Below, in pieces: positions 1 to 5,924 of a stretch of 7,626 nt of DNA; position 1 is the first letter of the stretch, and each line of letters starts with the position of its first letter. The stretch covers positions 1 to 7,626 of the forward strand of contig JAFVYX010000205.1 of assembly GCA_017500625.1 (NCBI GenBank), read 5' to 3'. Below the pieces are notes generated by a model, which was given only the letters and a program-made list of their open reading frames with translations, was not told the origin of the DNA and made no database searches. This DNA comes from Clostridia bacterium (GTDB lineage Bacteria; Bacillota_A; Clostridia; Oscillospirales; CAG-272). A program made the translations under genes and the position numbers.

Positions 1-1
1 G

Positions 2-508
2 GTTTATCCCGACGACGGCACTGCGATGACTTGCGGTGCGGTGTCCGAAAAAGCATTTGAACCAGACACGGATTTCGGCGACGACGGTGTACTGCGTGCG
101 GTGCTGTTCGTCGGAAACCGCATGGTGCATAGCGAAGAAGCCGCGTCGAAAATACGCTTCACCTACGACGGCGGCGCGCTCGACGTGCACAGCGATTTTT
201 CGGTATGCTGCGGTCGTGTCGAGGGAAATATCGATGCCGGCGGTGACGTGACGGTGAACGGCGACGTCGAAGGTGATGTCGATGCCGGCGGCGAAGTAAA
301 CGTCGAAGGCGATATACAGGGCGACGCTGACGCAGGCGGCAATATCACTGTCGGAGGTGACATTCAAAGCGACGTTGACTGCGGCGGTGACGTCAAGGTC
401 GGCGGCGGTGTGGCGGGCGATATCTCAAGCGGCGGCGATGTCACGGTCGAGGGAGATGTCGACGGCGAGATACACGCCGAGGGCGATGTTGTCATGAAAC
501 GCAGATAA
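2..508 (+). CDS. Gly/Asp-rich 16-residue-repeat protein (bactofilin-like or beta-helix type), 5' partial
   Basis: The frame is open from the left edge. The first ATG (26) has no Shine-Dalgarno in front of it, so the true start is probably outside the window and this is the C-terminal part. The N-terminal part contains DDGVLRAVLFVGNRMV. In my memory this resembles Clostridia hypothetical proteins with a 'DDGVLR.V.F.G..L' segment followed by long GDV repeats, often near SPFH 'virion core' proteins; I cannot check that here. From 233 there are five consecutive 16-residue units (48 bases each, 233-472), then a partial sixth. Each has the pattern [D/S]-x-G-G-[D/E/N]-V-x-V-x-G-D-[V/I]-x-[G/S]-[D/E]-[V/I/A]. 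Alternating valines and glycine-aspartate turns fit a right-handed beta-helix, as in bactofilins and other polymer-forming proteins. No signal peptide or membrane segment is visible in the part present. The gene ends in KRR-TAA and is followed by its own terminator. The biological role is unknown; a structural or scaffold role is inference. Confidence 0.75.
   Translation, partial: VYPDDGTAMTCGAVSEKAFEPDTDFGDDGVLRAVLFVGNRMVHSEEAASKIRFTYDGGALDVHSDFSVCCGRVEGNIDAGGDVTVNGDVEGDVDAGGEVNVEGDIQGDADAGGNITVGGDIQSDVDCGGDVKVGGGVAGDISSGGDVTVEGDVDGEIHAEGDVVMKRR
233..496 (+). repeat. Tandem 48-bp coding repeat (16 aa per unit)
   Basis: Units begin at 233, 281, 329, 377 and 425, with a partial unit from 473. 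They are diverged at the DNA level but keep length and the Gly-Gly-Asp-Val core, so the repeat is under protein-level constraint and is old rather than a recent slippage expansion. Confidence 0.75.
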
Positions 509-534
509 TGTGAAATATAACAAAATAGCGTCAG

Positions 535-574
535 AAATGTCACGGCATATATGTGCTTGTGACATTTTTATTTA
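535..574 (+). terminator. Rho-independent terminator after the repeat-protein gene
   Basis: A 9-bp perfect stem (535-543 with 559-567, AAATGTCAC/GTGACATTT) encloses a 15-base loop. The loop can itself pair GCA (545-547) with TGC (554-556). The stem runs into TTTTTATTT. The stop codon is 26 bases upstream. This separates the left gene from the promoter at 592. Confidence 0.75.
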
Positions 575-591
575 TAAAAAATGCATAACTG

Positions 592-620
592 TTGACATTC
601 GGTGAATCGGGTGGTATAAT
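592..620 (+). promoter_or_regulatory. Consensus SigA promoter for the lipoprotein gene
   Basis: TTGACA at 592-597 and TATAAT at 615-620 are separated by exactly 17 bases. Both hexamers match consensus perfectly. Transcription would start near 627, giving a leader of about 32 bases before the ATG at 659, with AAGGAG at 645-650 as ribosome binding site. No operator-like palindrome overlaps it. Confidence 0.88.
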
Positions 621-658
621 AAATAATTGTTAATAACAACGAACAAGGAGAATATGCC

Positions 659-3550
659 ATGAATCACAAACCCTTCAAGCGTGCGGCGGCACTGATGCTC
701 GTAATGCTCATGCTGCTCACCGCACTCGCATCATGCTCATCCGACAGCGGCAATGCCGCAGACACCACGGCAGCCGATACGACCGCCGAAACCACCGCAG
801 AAGTAACCGAGCTGACACCCTACACCTACCTCGAAAAGGTAGACTACGAGGGCTACGGCTTCCGCGTACAGGTGCCGGTACAGGCTACCAAGATATTCCC
901 GCACGTCGTAATTCCGTCCGAACAGACCGGTGAGATCATCTACGACGCGGCATACGAACGCAACCAGTACGTCGCCGAATATTTCAACGTCGACATCGTG
1001 CTCGTCGAAGACGGTTCGTCTGCGGATGCCGCAGCCAAATTACAGGCGGCAATACTCGCGGGCGAGGATATGTGCGACGTTACCCTTGTCAGCATTCCGC
1101 ACGCCGGCGGCATGGCTGTCGAAGGTCTGTTTATGGACGTAAACACCATCGATTCGATGCAGCCCGATATGCCGTGGTACACCGCGGTCGCAAACGAAAG
1201 CATCGAAGTAAACGGCATCCTTCCGATCTTTGCCAGGCACGAGGCCACCCTCGCGCCCGAGGACCTGCGCGACGAATACAACGTTGTCGAGATGCGCGAG
1301 ACGGAGGGCGATGCGACCGTGTCGCTCTTCAAGACCGTCACGATGCCCGAGCGAGATCGGGCGTTTACCTCGTGGAAATACCGCAATTACTTCTATTTCC
1401 AGGACACCGTCTTTACCTTTGCGATGTCGATGTCGCTCGCGTCCGATGAGAACGGTAACACCACCGAGACGATCGATCCCAAAAAGAGCGACTACGTGAA
1501 AAAGATCTGGAAGACGGGCGAGGACCGCGAGATCGATGCCGTCGGGCCGATCGAGGACCTCGAATGTCGCTACGATTCGGAGGCGCTCCCCCGTGTTGCG
1601 TATCGCCTGAAGACGGTCACCTCGCTCACCGAGGGCGAGGCCTACGTGCTCGCCTACCTTGAGAAGAACGGCGAGGGTACGGCGGACGACGTTTTGTACG
1701 TTCTGAACCTTCACGATACCGCTGTGGGAGGCACGCGCGTCAAGACCGTGCCGATCGGCGCGCTGTCGGCCGCGGGGGGCGATCCCGACCGCGGTGACAT
1801 GTACGGAGACGCCGTCTATTTCGGTGATGACGACGGCGGCGGGATCGAATCGGTCGAGCTGATCGGCACCATGCTCAACCTTTACAATTACTCCTTCCGC
1901 TACGACAAGGCGAATTCGCTCACGATCCGCAATCCCTTTGACGAGATCGTCAAGCTTGGCGTTATGGCGACCTCGGGCGGCGCCAATACGCACTACGGAA
2001 ACCTGACCACCGTGGTCAATAAGGCCGACGCGGACTCGGGCAGCGTCCGCGGCGAGGATGCGTATTTCTACAACTGGACCTTCACCGCTCACGCCGACGA
2101 CCCCCGCCGCTTTTCGGTCTCGGCCTCGTACACGCTGGGCGCATACTTGCTGGTTGTGAACAACCGTTCCTACTGCGGCTCAAAGCTGGCCTTCGTCAAC
2201 GAGGGCGGCACTCCCGCGTTCTCGTTCCAATCGATCGCCACCGAGGATAGCGACGAGCGCAATGCCTGGATGCAGACGCAGAACTTTGCCGACGAGAACT
2301 ATTTTACCGTTCTCGAGGTGACCGCCAACGTCCTTGACGAGTCGGGAACGATCATCGACGTGCTGGGGGGGGAAAACCACGAGCTGACGCCGCGGAACAT
2401 TCTCCCAAAGACCGAGGAGGACGTTATTTACCGCTTCGATCCCTCGCGCTACGTGCTGGAGTACCTCGGCCCGTCCGATCACTGCGCGGGCGAATACCGC
2501 CTGGCTCCTCTGCGCTATTATAAGCTGAACAACGGCAAAAGCGGGCTTCTTACCGAGATCAACCACGCCGCCGTCCTTTACAAAACGCACAACGCAAGCT
2601 ACCAGATGCACATCGGCGATGCGATCGGCGGTGCGATCGGCGGCTTCATCAACAGTCTTACCCAGACCAACACGGGCGGTATTCTGGAAACGACGATCGG
2701 CACGGCCAATCCCGATAAGCTCTATTCGATCCCCACGGGTATGATCGCCTTTGAGATCAACAAGGCCTCGGTGGAGGAGCCGTCCTTCATCAACCTCATC
2801 GTGGCGATCACCCCCGAGCAGGAGATGACGTCCACCGTCGGTATCTGGGCGATGCAAACGTCCACGTGGGAGACCTCGTTTGACATCAACAAGCCCACGT
2901 ACACCTTCGATCTTCCCGTTTCCAAAACGGGCAACAGCGATGCCGACCTCTCCCGCGCGCTCCACGTTGTGGAGCATTATAAGGAGGTCCCCGACGGAGA
3001 GCGCTACAGCACGGTGCTCGTTGCCGACGAGAACGGCGTCAAGGAGACCTCTCACCTCTATCTCGGCGGCCAGACGGTACTGGTCTACCGTGAGATCGCG
3101 GTAACGTCTCCCGGCGTCTATATGCTCGGCTCCACGGCGGGCCCGCTCTCGGTGGCCTACTTCTCGGTCACGGGCGCCGCGGGCGAGGGCGAGGACGGCG
3201 CGTCGGGCTCTCCGCTCGGCGACATCGACTTCGTTTACGCTTATGACGGCAAGATCGTCACCACGGACAAGAAATACGCGGGCGACGCTCCGCTTCTTGA
3301 GGACGAGAGCTACGACGTCTATTATCCGTCCTATCTCTTCGTTTCGATGCTGCCAAGCACGACTCCGATCCAACACGAGGTCATTCGCCTTAGGCGGTAT
3401 ATCGCACCCCGAGAGGAGGATCTCGTCGGCGCCCGCCGCCACTTTGTCATCACCTACGCAGGCGGTGGAAAAGCGACTGCCGTGCGCGGCGTTTCCGAGA
3501 TCCTGCAGGATATGCAGGACGACGTGGAGTCGGTCGAAAAGCAAGAATAG
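659..3550 (+). CDS. Lipoprotein with solute-binding-protein-like N-terminus joined to an unrelated large beta-rich protein; probable chimera
   Basis: The ATG at 659 follows AAGGAG (645-650) with good spacing and starts a clear lipoprotein signal: basic N-region, hydrophobic core (residues 9-24), lipobox LASC with Cys26, then a Ser/Thr/Ala-rich linker. Residues ~50-190 resemble the first lobe of extracellular solute-binding proteins of Clostridia: an 'IIYDAAYERNQYVAEYFNVDI' helix-strand, a Leu/Ala-rich helix, and a 'MPWY...ANESIEVNG' segment. This similarity is from memory. Such a protein would normally continue for about 300 more residues with a second lobe, which is absent. After about residue 190 the protein becomes an unrecognised, Tyr/Thr/Asp-rich, largely beta-predicted sequence of about 770 residues. 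It contains a Gly/Ala-rich stretch at DAIGGAIGGFINS and ends in an acidic tail. Codon use changes at the same point: Glu is 10 GAA to 4 GAG before it, then 16 GAG to 2 GAA in the next ~450 bases; Val is GTA in 8 of 18 before and 0 of 15 after. The 3' part lies 28 bases before a SipW-type surface protein gene and probably belongs to that operon with its own lost start. The 963-residue product may not exist in any cell. Confidence 0.7.
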   Translation: MNHKPFKRAAALMLVMLMLLTALASCSSDSGNAADTTAADTTAETTAEVTELTPYTYLEKVDYEGYGFRVQVPVQATKIFPHVVIPSEQTGEIIYDAAYERNQYVAEYFNVDIVLVEDGSSADAAAKLQAAILAGEDMCDVTLVSIPHAGGMAVEGLFMDVNTIDSMQPDMPWYTAVANESIEVNGILPIFARHEATLAPEDLRDEYNVVEMRETEGDATVSLFKTVTMPERDRAFTSWKYRNYFYFQDTVFTFAMSMSLASDENGNTTETIDPKKSDYVKKIWKTGEDREIDAVGPIEDLECRYDSEALPRVAYRLKTVTSLTEGEAYVLAYLEKNGEGTADDVLYVLNLHDTAVGGTRVKTVPIGALSAAGGDPDRGDMYGDAVYFGDDDGGGIESVELIGTMLNLYNYSFRYDKANSLTIRNPFDEIVKLGVMATSGGANTHYGNLTTVVNKADADSGSVRGEDAYFYNWTFTAHADDPRRFSVSASYTLGAYLLVVNNRSYCGSKLAFVNEGGTPAFSFQSIATEDSDERNAWMQTQNFADENYFTVLEVTANVLDESGTIIDVLGGENHELTPRNILPKTEEDVIYRFDPSRYVLEYLGPSDHCAGEYRLAPLRYYKLNNGKSGLLTEINHAAVLYKTHNASYQMHIGDAIGGAIGGFINSLTQTNTGGILETTIGTANPDKLYSIPTGMIAFEINKASVEEPSFINLIVAITPEQEMTSTVGIWAMQTSTWETSFDINKPTYTFDLPVSKTGNSDADLSRALHVVEHYKEVPDGERYSTVLVADENGVKETSHLYLGGQTVLVYREIAVTSPGVYMLGSTAGPLSVAYFSVTGAAGEGEDGASGSPLGDIDFVYAYDGKIVTTDKKYAGDAPLLEDESYDVYYPSYLFVSMLPSTTPIQHEVIRLRRYIAPREEDLVGARRHFVITYAGGGKATAVRGVSEILQDMQDDVESVEKQE
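1215..1245. other. Putative junction of two unrelated sequences inside the long frame
   Basis: Solute-binding-protein-like sequence ends at about residues 185-195 (NGILPIFA) and codon preference flips on either side. Bases 1220-1229 read CTTCCGATCT, identical to the last ten bases of the common Illumina adapter. The exact breakpoint cannot be fixed by eye. A natural recombination point is the alternative. Confidence 0.55.
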
Positions 3551-3560
3551 CCAACCGTAG

Positions 3561-3568
3561 AAAGGGGG
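3561..3568 (+). promoter_or_regulatory. Ribosome binding site for the SipW-type protein gene
   Basis: AAAGGGGG lies 10 bases before the ATG at 3579, in the 28-base gap after the previous stop. It supports that start. The absence of a promoter or terminator in the gap supports co-transcription with the upstream frame. Confidence 0.6.
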
Positions 3569-3578
3569 CACGCTTATC

Positions 3579-4310
3579 ATGAAAAAGAAATATCTCGCGC
3601 CCCTTATGTCGCTCCTTGCGACAGGCGGGCTTCTCACCGTGGCGCTCGTTCTGTTCTTCGGCCATTCCTTTGCGTGGTTTTCCTCTGTCCGTGAGCCCCG
3701 CGCAAGCGGAATGCACCTTTCTGTGCGCGGCGTTCCCGAGACCGAGCAATACCTCACGGTCGGTGGCGTGCGTGTCGACGGTGCGGCCGAGGACCTCTTT
3801 TCGGGCCTCACCCCCGGCGACACCGTCCGCTTTTCGCTCGTCATCGTAAATAAGAGCGGCCGCCCGATCGTTGCGGACGTTTTTCTGGCGCCCCCCACCG
3901 AGGCCGAGGATCCGCCCTACGAGCAAGACGGCAAGTACCATTATTTCGGCACCCAGCTGCGCGTCAATTCGGTCAAGGCGGGAGACGATGCGCTGTTGCC
4001 TCTTACGGGCGCCGCGCGCTATCTCCTGACGCTCTCGGAGGAGCTTTACCACGGGGACGCCGCCGCGCCGCTTCCCCCCACCGCTCTTTCGTCTCCGTAC
4101 GAGTTTTCGGGCCTTCCCCACAAAACGCTGGCCAGCAACGTGGCGATCGCCGCGGGTGACACGCTGACGCTGGACGTAGAGATCGAGTTTGTCGATAACG
4201 GCCTTTTGCAAAACCCCTACGTCGGCTACGGCGACTCCGCGTCGTCCGATCCCGCTAAAGCCGCGCTGACCTTCTCCCGCACCCTCGCCTGCTCCTACGA
4301 ATATCAATGA
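3579..4310 (+). CDS. SipW-dependent-type signal peptide surface protein (TasA/camelysin-like)
   Basis: The product has 243 residues. It begins with a Lys-rich N-region and a long hydrophobic segment (residues ~6-28), followed directly by FAWFSS (31-36) and then 'ASGM'. This hydrophobic core plus F-A-W-F/S-A-W-F pattern followed by an 'asGm' strand is the hallmark of the SipW-cleaved exported proteins of Firmicutes, such as TasA and camelysin relatives. The rest is a predicted beta-sandwich with 'LTPGDTVRFSLVIVNKSGRPIVADVFL', a strand pair typical of this family and of other DUF11-like modules. No LPXTG sorting motif or C-terminal membrane segment is visible. Likely location is the cell surface or extracellular matrix fibres. 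The neighbour upstream is the 3' part of the large beta-rich frame, 28 bases away, so the two probably form a surface pair; no SipW signal peptidase gene is in the window. Expression stops at the terminator overlapping the stop codon. The family call is fairly secure; the specific function is not known. Confidence 0.75.
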   Translation: MKKKYLAPLMSLLATGGLLTVALVLFFGHSFAWFSSVREPRASGMHLSVRGVPETEQYLTVGGVRVDGAAEDLFSGLTPGDTVRFSLVIVNKSGRPIVADVFLAPPTEAEDPPYEQDGKYHYFGTQLRVNSVKAGDDALLPLTGAARYLLTLSEELYHGDAAAPLPPTALSSPYEFSGLPHKTLASNVAIAAGDTLTLDVEIEFVDNGLLQNPYVGYGDSASSDPAKAALTFSRTLACSYEYQ

Positions 4311-4338
4311 AAAAGCCGCCAAGCGGCTTTTTCTTTTT
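4310..4338 (+). terminator. Rho-independent terminator overlapping the stop codon
   Basis: A 10-bp perfect stem (4310-4319 with 4323-4332; GC core GCCGC/GCGGC) with a three-base CAA loop is followed by CTTTTT. The first stem base is the last base of the TGA at 4308-4310, so there is no 3' untranslated spacer. The A-run before the stem may also let it work on the opposite strand. Confidence 0.9.
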
Positions 4339-4537
4339 GACTTCTCCCGCACCGCCGTACCCTTTTTGCCGCCGCCCCCCGCCGCGACCGCCGCGCCCTT
4401 CCGCCCTTGCGCCGTGCCCCCGCGCCGCGACCGCCCCCTTGCGCCGTCGCCTCCCCCCTTTTTTCGCCTGCCGCCTACATTTATATATAAGAGCGCCGCG
4501 ACCGCCGCCTTGCCCCCCGCACCGCCGCGCCGCCTTG

Positions 4538-4562
4538 CCCTCCCCGCCCCCGCTCTGTCCCC
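4538..4562 (-). other. Potential G-quadruplex motif on the - strand
   Basis: C-runs of 3, 4, 5 and 4 are separated by 1, 1 and 7 bases, so the complementary strand meets the canonical G3+N1-7 pattern. It lies just upstream of the promoter-like TATACT at 4584. Folding in vivo is unproven and the motif may simply follow from the C-rich composition. Confidence 0.4.
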
Positions 4563-4583
4563 TTTTTGGTACATCCCATCCTA

Positions 4584-4589
4584 TATACT
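4584..4589 (+). promoter_or_regulatory. Possible -10 element for the zinc-ribbon/MoxR/VWA operon
   Basis: TATACT lies 31 bases before the ATG at 4621 and is preceded by A/T-rich DNA. No good TTGACA is found 16-18 bases upstream; that place is occupied by the end of the C-rich block and a T-run (CCTTTTT, 4561-4567). If this is the promoter it is weak or factor-dependent. Confidence 0.45.
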
Positions 4590-4606
4590 AAAGACAAGAA
4601 AACCGT

Positions 4607-4616
4607 AAGGGGTGAT
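4607..4616 (+). promoter_or_regulatory. Ribosome binding site that decides the start of the zinc-ribbon gene
   Basis: AAGGGGTGAT matches the anti-Shine-Dalgarno complement AAGGAGGTGAT with one base missing. It overlaps the possible GTG start at 4612, which therefore cannot be used efficiently, and sits four bases before the ATG at 4621. Confidence 0.75.
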
Positions 4617-4620
4617 AGCT

Positions 4621-4815
4621 ATGAAAAGGTATCGGGATATGTATGTGTCGGAGCTTTATTGCACGGACTGCGGCGCGGCCTTTCCCCTCCCGCGTAAGCG
4701 GCACGCACAGCGGGAGGCAGGGCACGTTAAGGATCTGTGGTGCTACCGCTGTCGGGCGGTCGTCAAATTCAGGGAAAACGCAAGGAAGGGATCGGGGGAG
4801 GAGGCCGCGCTATGA
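4621..4815 (+). CDS. Small zinc-ribbon protein
   Basis: The protein has 64 residues from the ATG at 4621, chosen because an upstream GTG (4612) lies inside the ribosome binding site. Two CxxC knuckles are visible, C14-T-D-C17 and C41-Y-R-C44, separated by 23 residues, as in a treble-clef or rubredoxin-like zinc ribbon. Between them is a basic stretch with 'R-x-A-G-H-V-K-D-L-W-C'. I recall this 'REKGH.K.L.C..C' pattern from small zinc-ribbon proteins of Clostridia and their phages, but cannot confirm it here. No enzyme motif or membrane segment is visible. Its stop codon overlaps the ATG of the MoxR-type ATPase gene (ATGA at 4812-4815), so translation of the two is coupled and a shared process is likely. 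It could be a nucleic-acid binder or a substrate adaptor for the ATPase/VWA pair; both ideas are inference. Confidence 0.8.
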   Translation: MKRYRDMYVSELYCTDCGAAFPLPRKRHAQREAGHVKDLWCYRCRAVVKFRENARKGSGEEAAL

Positions 4816-5924
4816 GTGAGCTGGGAATCAATTTTTCATCGGTGACGGTGGGGGAGATGGTCGACCGTCTTTCAGGGGCTTACGTGGCGCTCCTCCGCGC
4901 GGGGAAGCCACTCAAAAGCTTTCCCCCCGTGATGCTTTGGGGCGCACCCGGCATCGGAAAATCGCAGGGCGTCCGCGCGATCGCCAAAAGGATCGCCGCA
5001 GAAACGGGCAAGCGCGTGAACGTGACTGACGTGCGCTTGCTCCTCTTTAATCCCGTCGATCTTCGCGGCATTCCCACGGCCAATGAGGACAGGACCCTGG
5101 CCGTTTGGCTGAAGCCGAAAATCTTCCAGATGGAGGAGGGAGAGGGGACCGTCAACCTCCTGCTCCTTGATGAGATCTCCGCCGCGCCCCCCTCGGTGCA
5201 GGCGGCGGCCTATCAGATCACGCTGGACCGTACCGTGGGGGAGCACAAGCTCCCCGACAACTGCATCGTCCTTGCCGCGGGCAACCGCGTGACCGACCGC
5301 TCGGTCGCGTATGCGATGCCCAAGGCCCTGGCCAACCGCCTTTGCCACCTGGAGCTGGTGAACGATGCGGAGAGCTGGCATCGGTGGGCCGTCCGTGCGG
5401 GGATCCATCGGATCGTGCTCGGCTTCCTTGAGACCAACCCCGAGTGGCTGATGGAGTTCGATCCCCAAAACGAGGACCTCGCCTTTCCCACACCGCGTTC
5501 GTGGGAGATGGTGAGCCATATTCTTGGCGGCGTGAGCGAGAACGTCCACGCCATGCTCCCCCTTATCGTGGGGTGTGTGGGAAAGGACGCGGCGTACGAG
5601 CTTTTCACGTGGAGCGAGATCTACGGATCGCTTCCCGACGTCGAGGAGATCTTTGCGGGCGCCTGCCCTATGCCTCCGCAAAAGCCCAACGCCCTCTTTG
5701 CTCTTTCGTCTATGATCGTTTCGTACGCGTGGGAGCATCACGCCTCCGACGGGATCCGAAACGCCGTCAAATACGTCTACCGCCTGCCGCACGAGTTCAA
5801 AAACCGTATTTACAAGGATCTCCTCGAGATCGGCGAGCTGCGTGAGCTGCTTTCCAATATCCGCGAGTATGACGACTGGTTTGCCAGATCGGGGCGCGAG
5901 TGGGATCGGTACGGCGTATGCTGA
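4812..5924 (+). CDS. MoxR-family AAA+ ATPase
   Basis: The product has 370 residues from the ATG at 4812. GGAGGAGG at 4797-4804, seven bases upstream, supports this start over any upstream in-frame codon, which would lie deep in the zinc-ribbon gene. Visible AAA+ motifs: Walker A GAPGIGKS (44-51), Walker B LLLLDE (116-121), sensor-1 Asn in AAGN (158) and the arginine-finger-like ALANR (Arg176). A 'NPVDLRGIP' segment (80-88) precedes Walker B, as is usual in MoxR-like proteins paired with VWA partners. After ~240 the sequence is a helical lid and C-terminal region ending 'EWDRYGVC'. MoxR ATPases use ATP hydrolysis to remodel or insert cofactors into protein complexes together with a VWA-domain partner, in the cytoplasm. 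Here that partner is encoded immediately downstream with a 7-base overlap. All catalytic residues are present, so it should be active. The family call is secure; the client protein is unknown. Confidence 0.92.
   Translation: MSELGINFSSVTVGEMVDRLSGAYVALLRAGKPLKSFPPVMLWGAPGIGKSQGVRAIAKRIAAETGKRVNVTDVRLLLFNPVDLRGIPTANEDRTLAVWLKPKIFQMEEGEGTVNLLLLDEISAAPPSVQAAAYQITLDRTVGEHKLPDNCIVLAAGNRVTDRSVAYAMPKALANRLCHLELVNDAESWHRWAVRAGIHRIVLGFLETNPEWLMEFDPQNEDLAFPTPRSWEMVSHILGGVSENVHAMLPLIVGCVGKDAAYELFTWSEIYGSLPDVEEIFAGACPMPPQKPNALFALSSMIVSYAWEHHASDGIRNAVKYVYRLPHEFKNRIYKDLLEIGELRELLSNIREYDDWFARSGREWDRYGVC

Larger units (their letters stand above)
4339..4611. other. C-rich, A-poor intergenic spacer
   Basis: About 270 bases without a credible gene. 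The + strand is dominated by C and CCG/CCT runs and has very few A residues until ~4478. That alone keeps the forward frames open, because every stop codon contains A. Inside are three copies of GCCGCGACCGCC (4381-4392, 4424-4435, 4495-4506), an AT island TTATATATAAGAG (4481-4493), and CGCCTTGCCCTCCCCGC (4531-4547), which recurs downstream of the next operon. The last 50 bases are ordinary promoter-like DNA. Confidence 0.7.

Noticed and set aside
654..662. ATG CCA TGA mini-frame overlapping the lipoprotein start
   Set aside because: A two-codon frame that arises from the bases around the ATG at 659; nothing supports a regulatory role.
1040..2092. - strand open frame (350 codons)
   Set aside because: Fully antisense to the + frame, no ribosome binding site or domain motif; typical shadow frame.
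2180..3898. Long - strand open frame (572 codons)
   Set aside because: It lies antisense to the long + frame and the SipW-type gene, which have coherent codon use and recognisable features. Its product is Arg/Val/Asp-rich without motifs, as expected for a shadow frame in GC-rich DNA.
3450..4574. - strand open frame (374 codons) across the SipW-type gene and the C-rich spacer
   Set aside because: It crosses a strong terminator and a C-rich low-complexity block; the N-terminal part is Gly/Arg/Ala repeats from G-rich DNA and no motif is visible.
4307..4608. Proline-rich + strand frames in the first C-rich spacer
   Set aside because: The stretch lacks A, so stop codons cannot occur; composition is CCN repeats, there is no ribosome binding site and the first frame starts inside the terminator stem.
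4872..5792. - strand open frame (306 codons)
   Set aside because: Antisense to the MoxR ATPase gene, whose Walker and sensor motifs are unambiguous.
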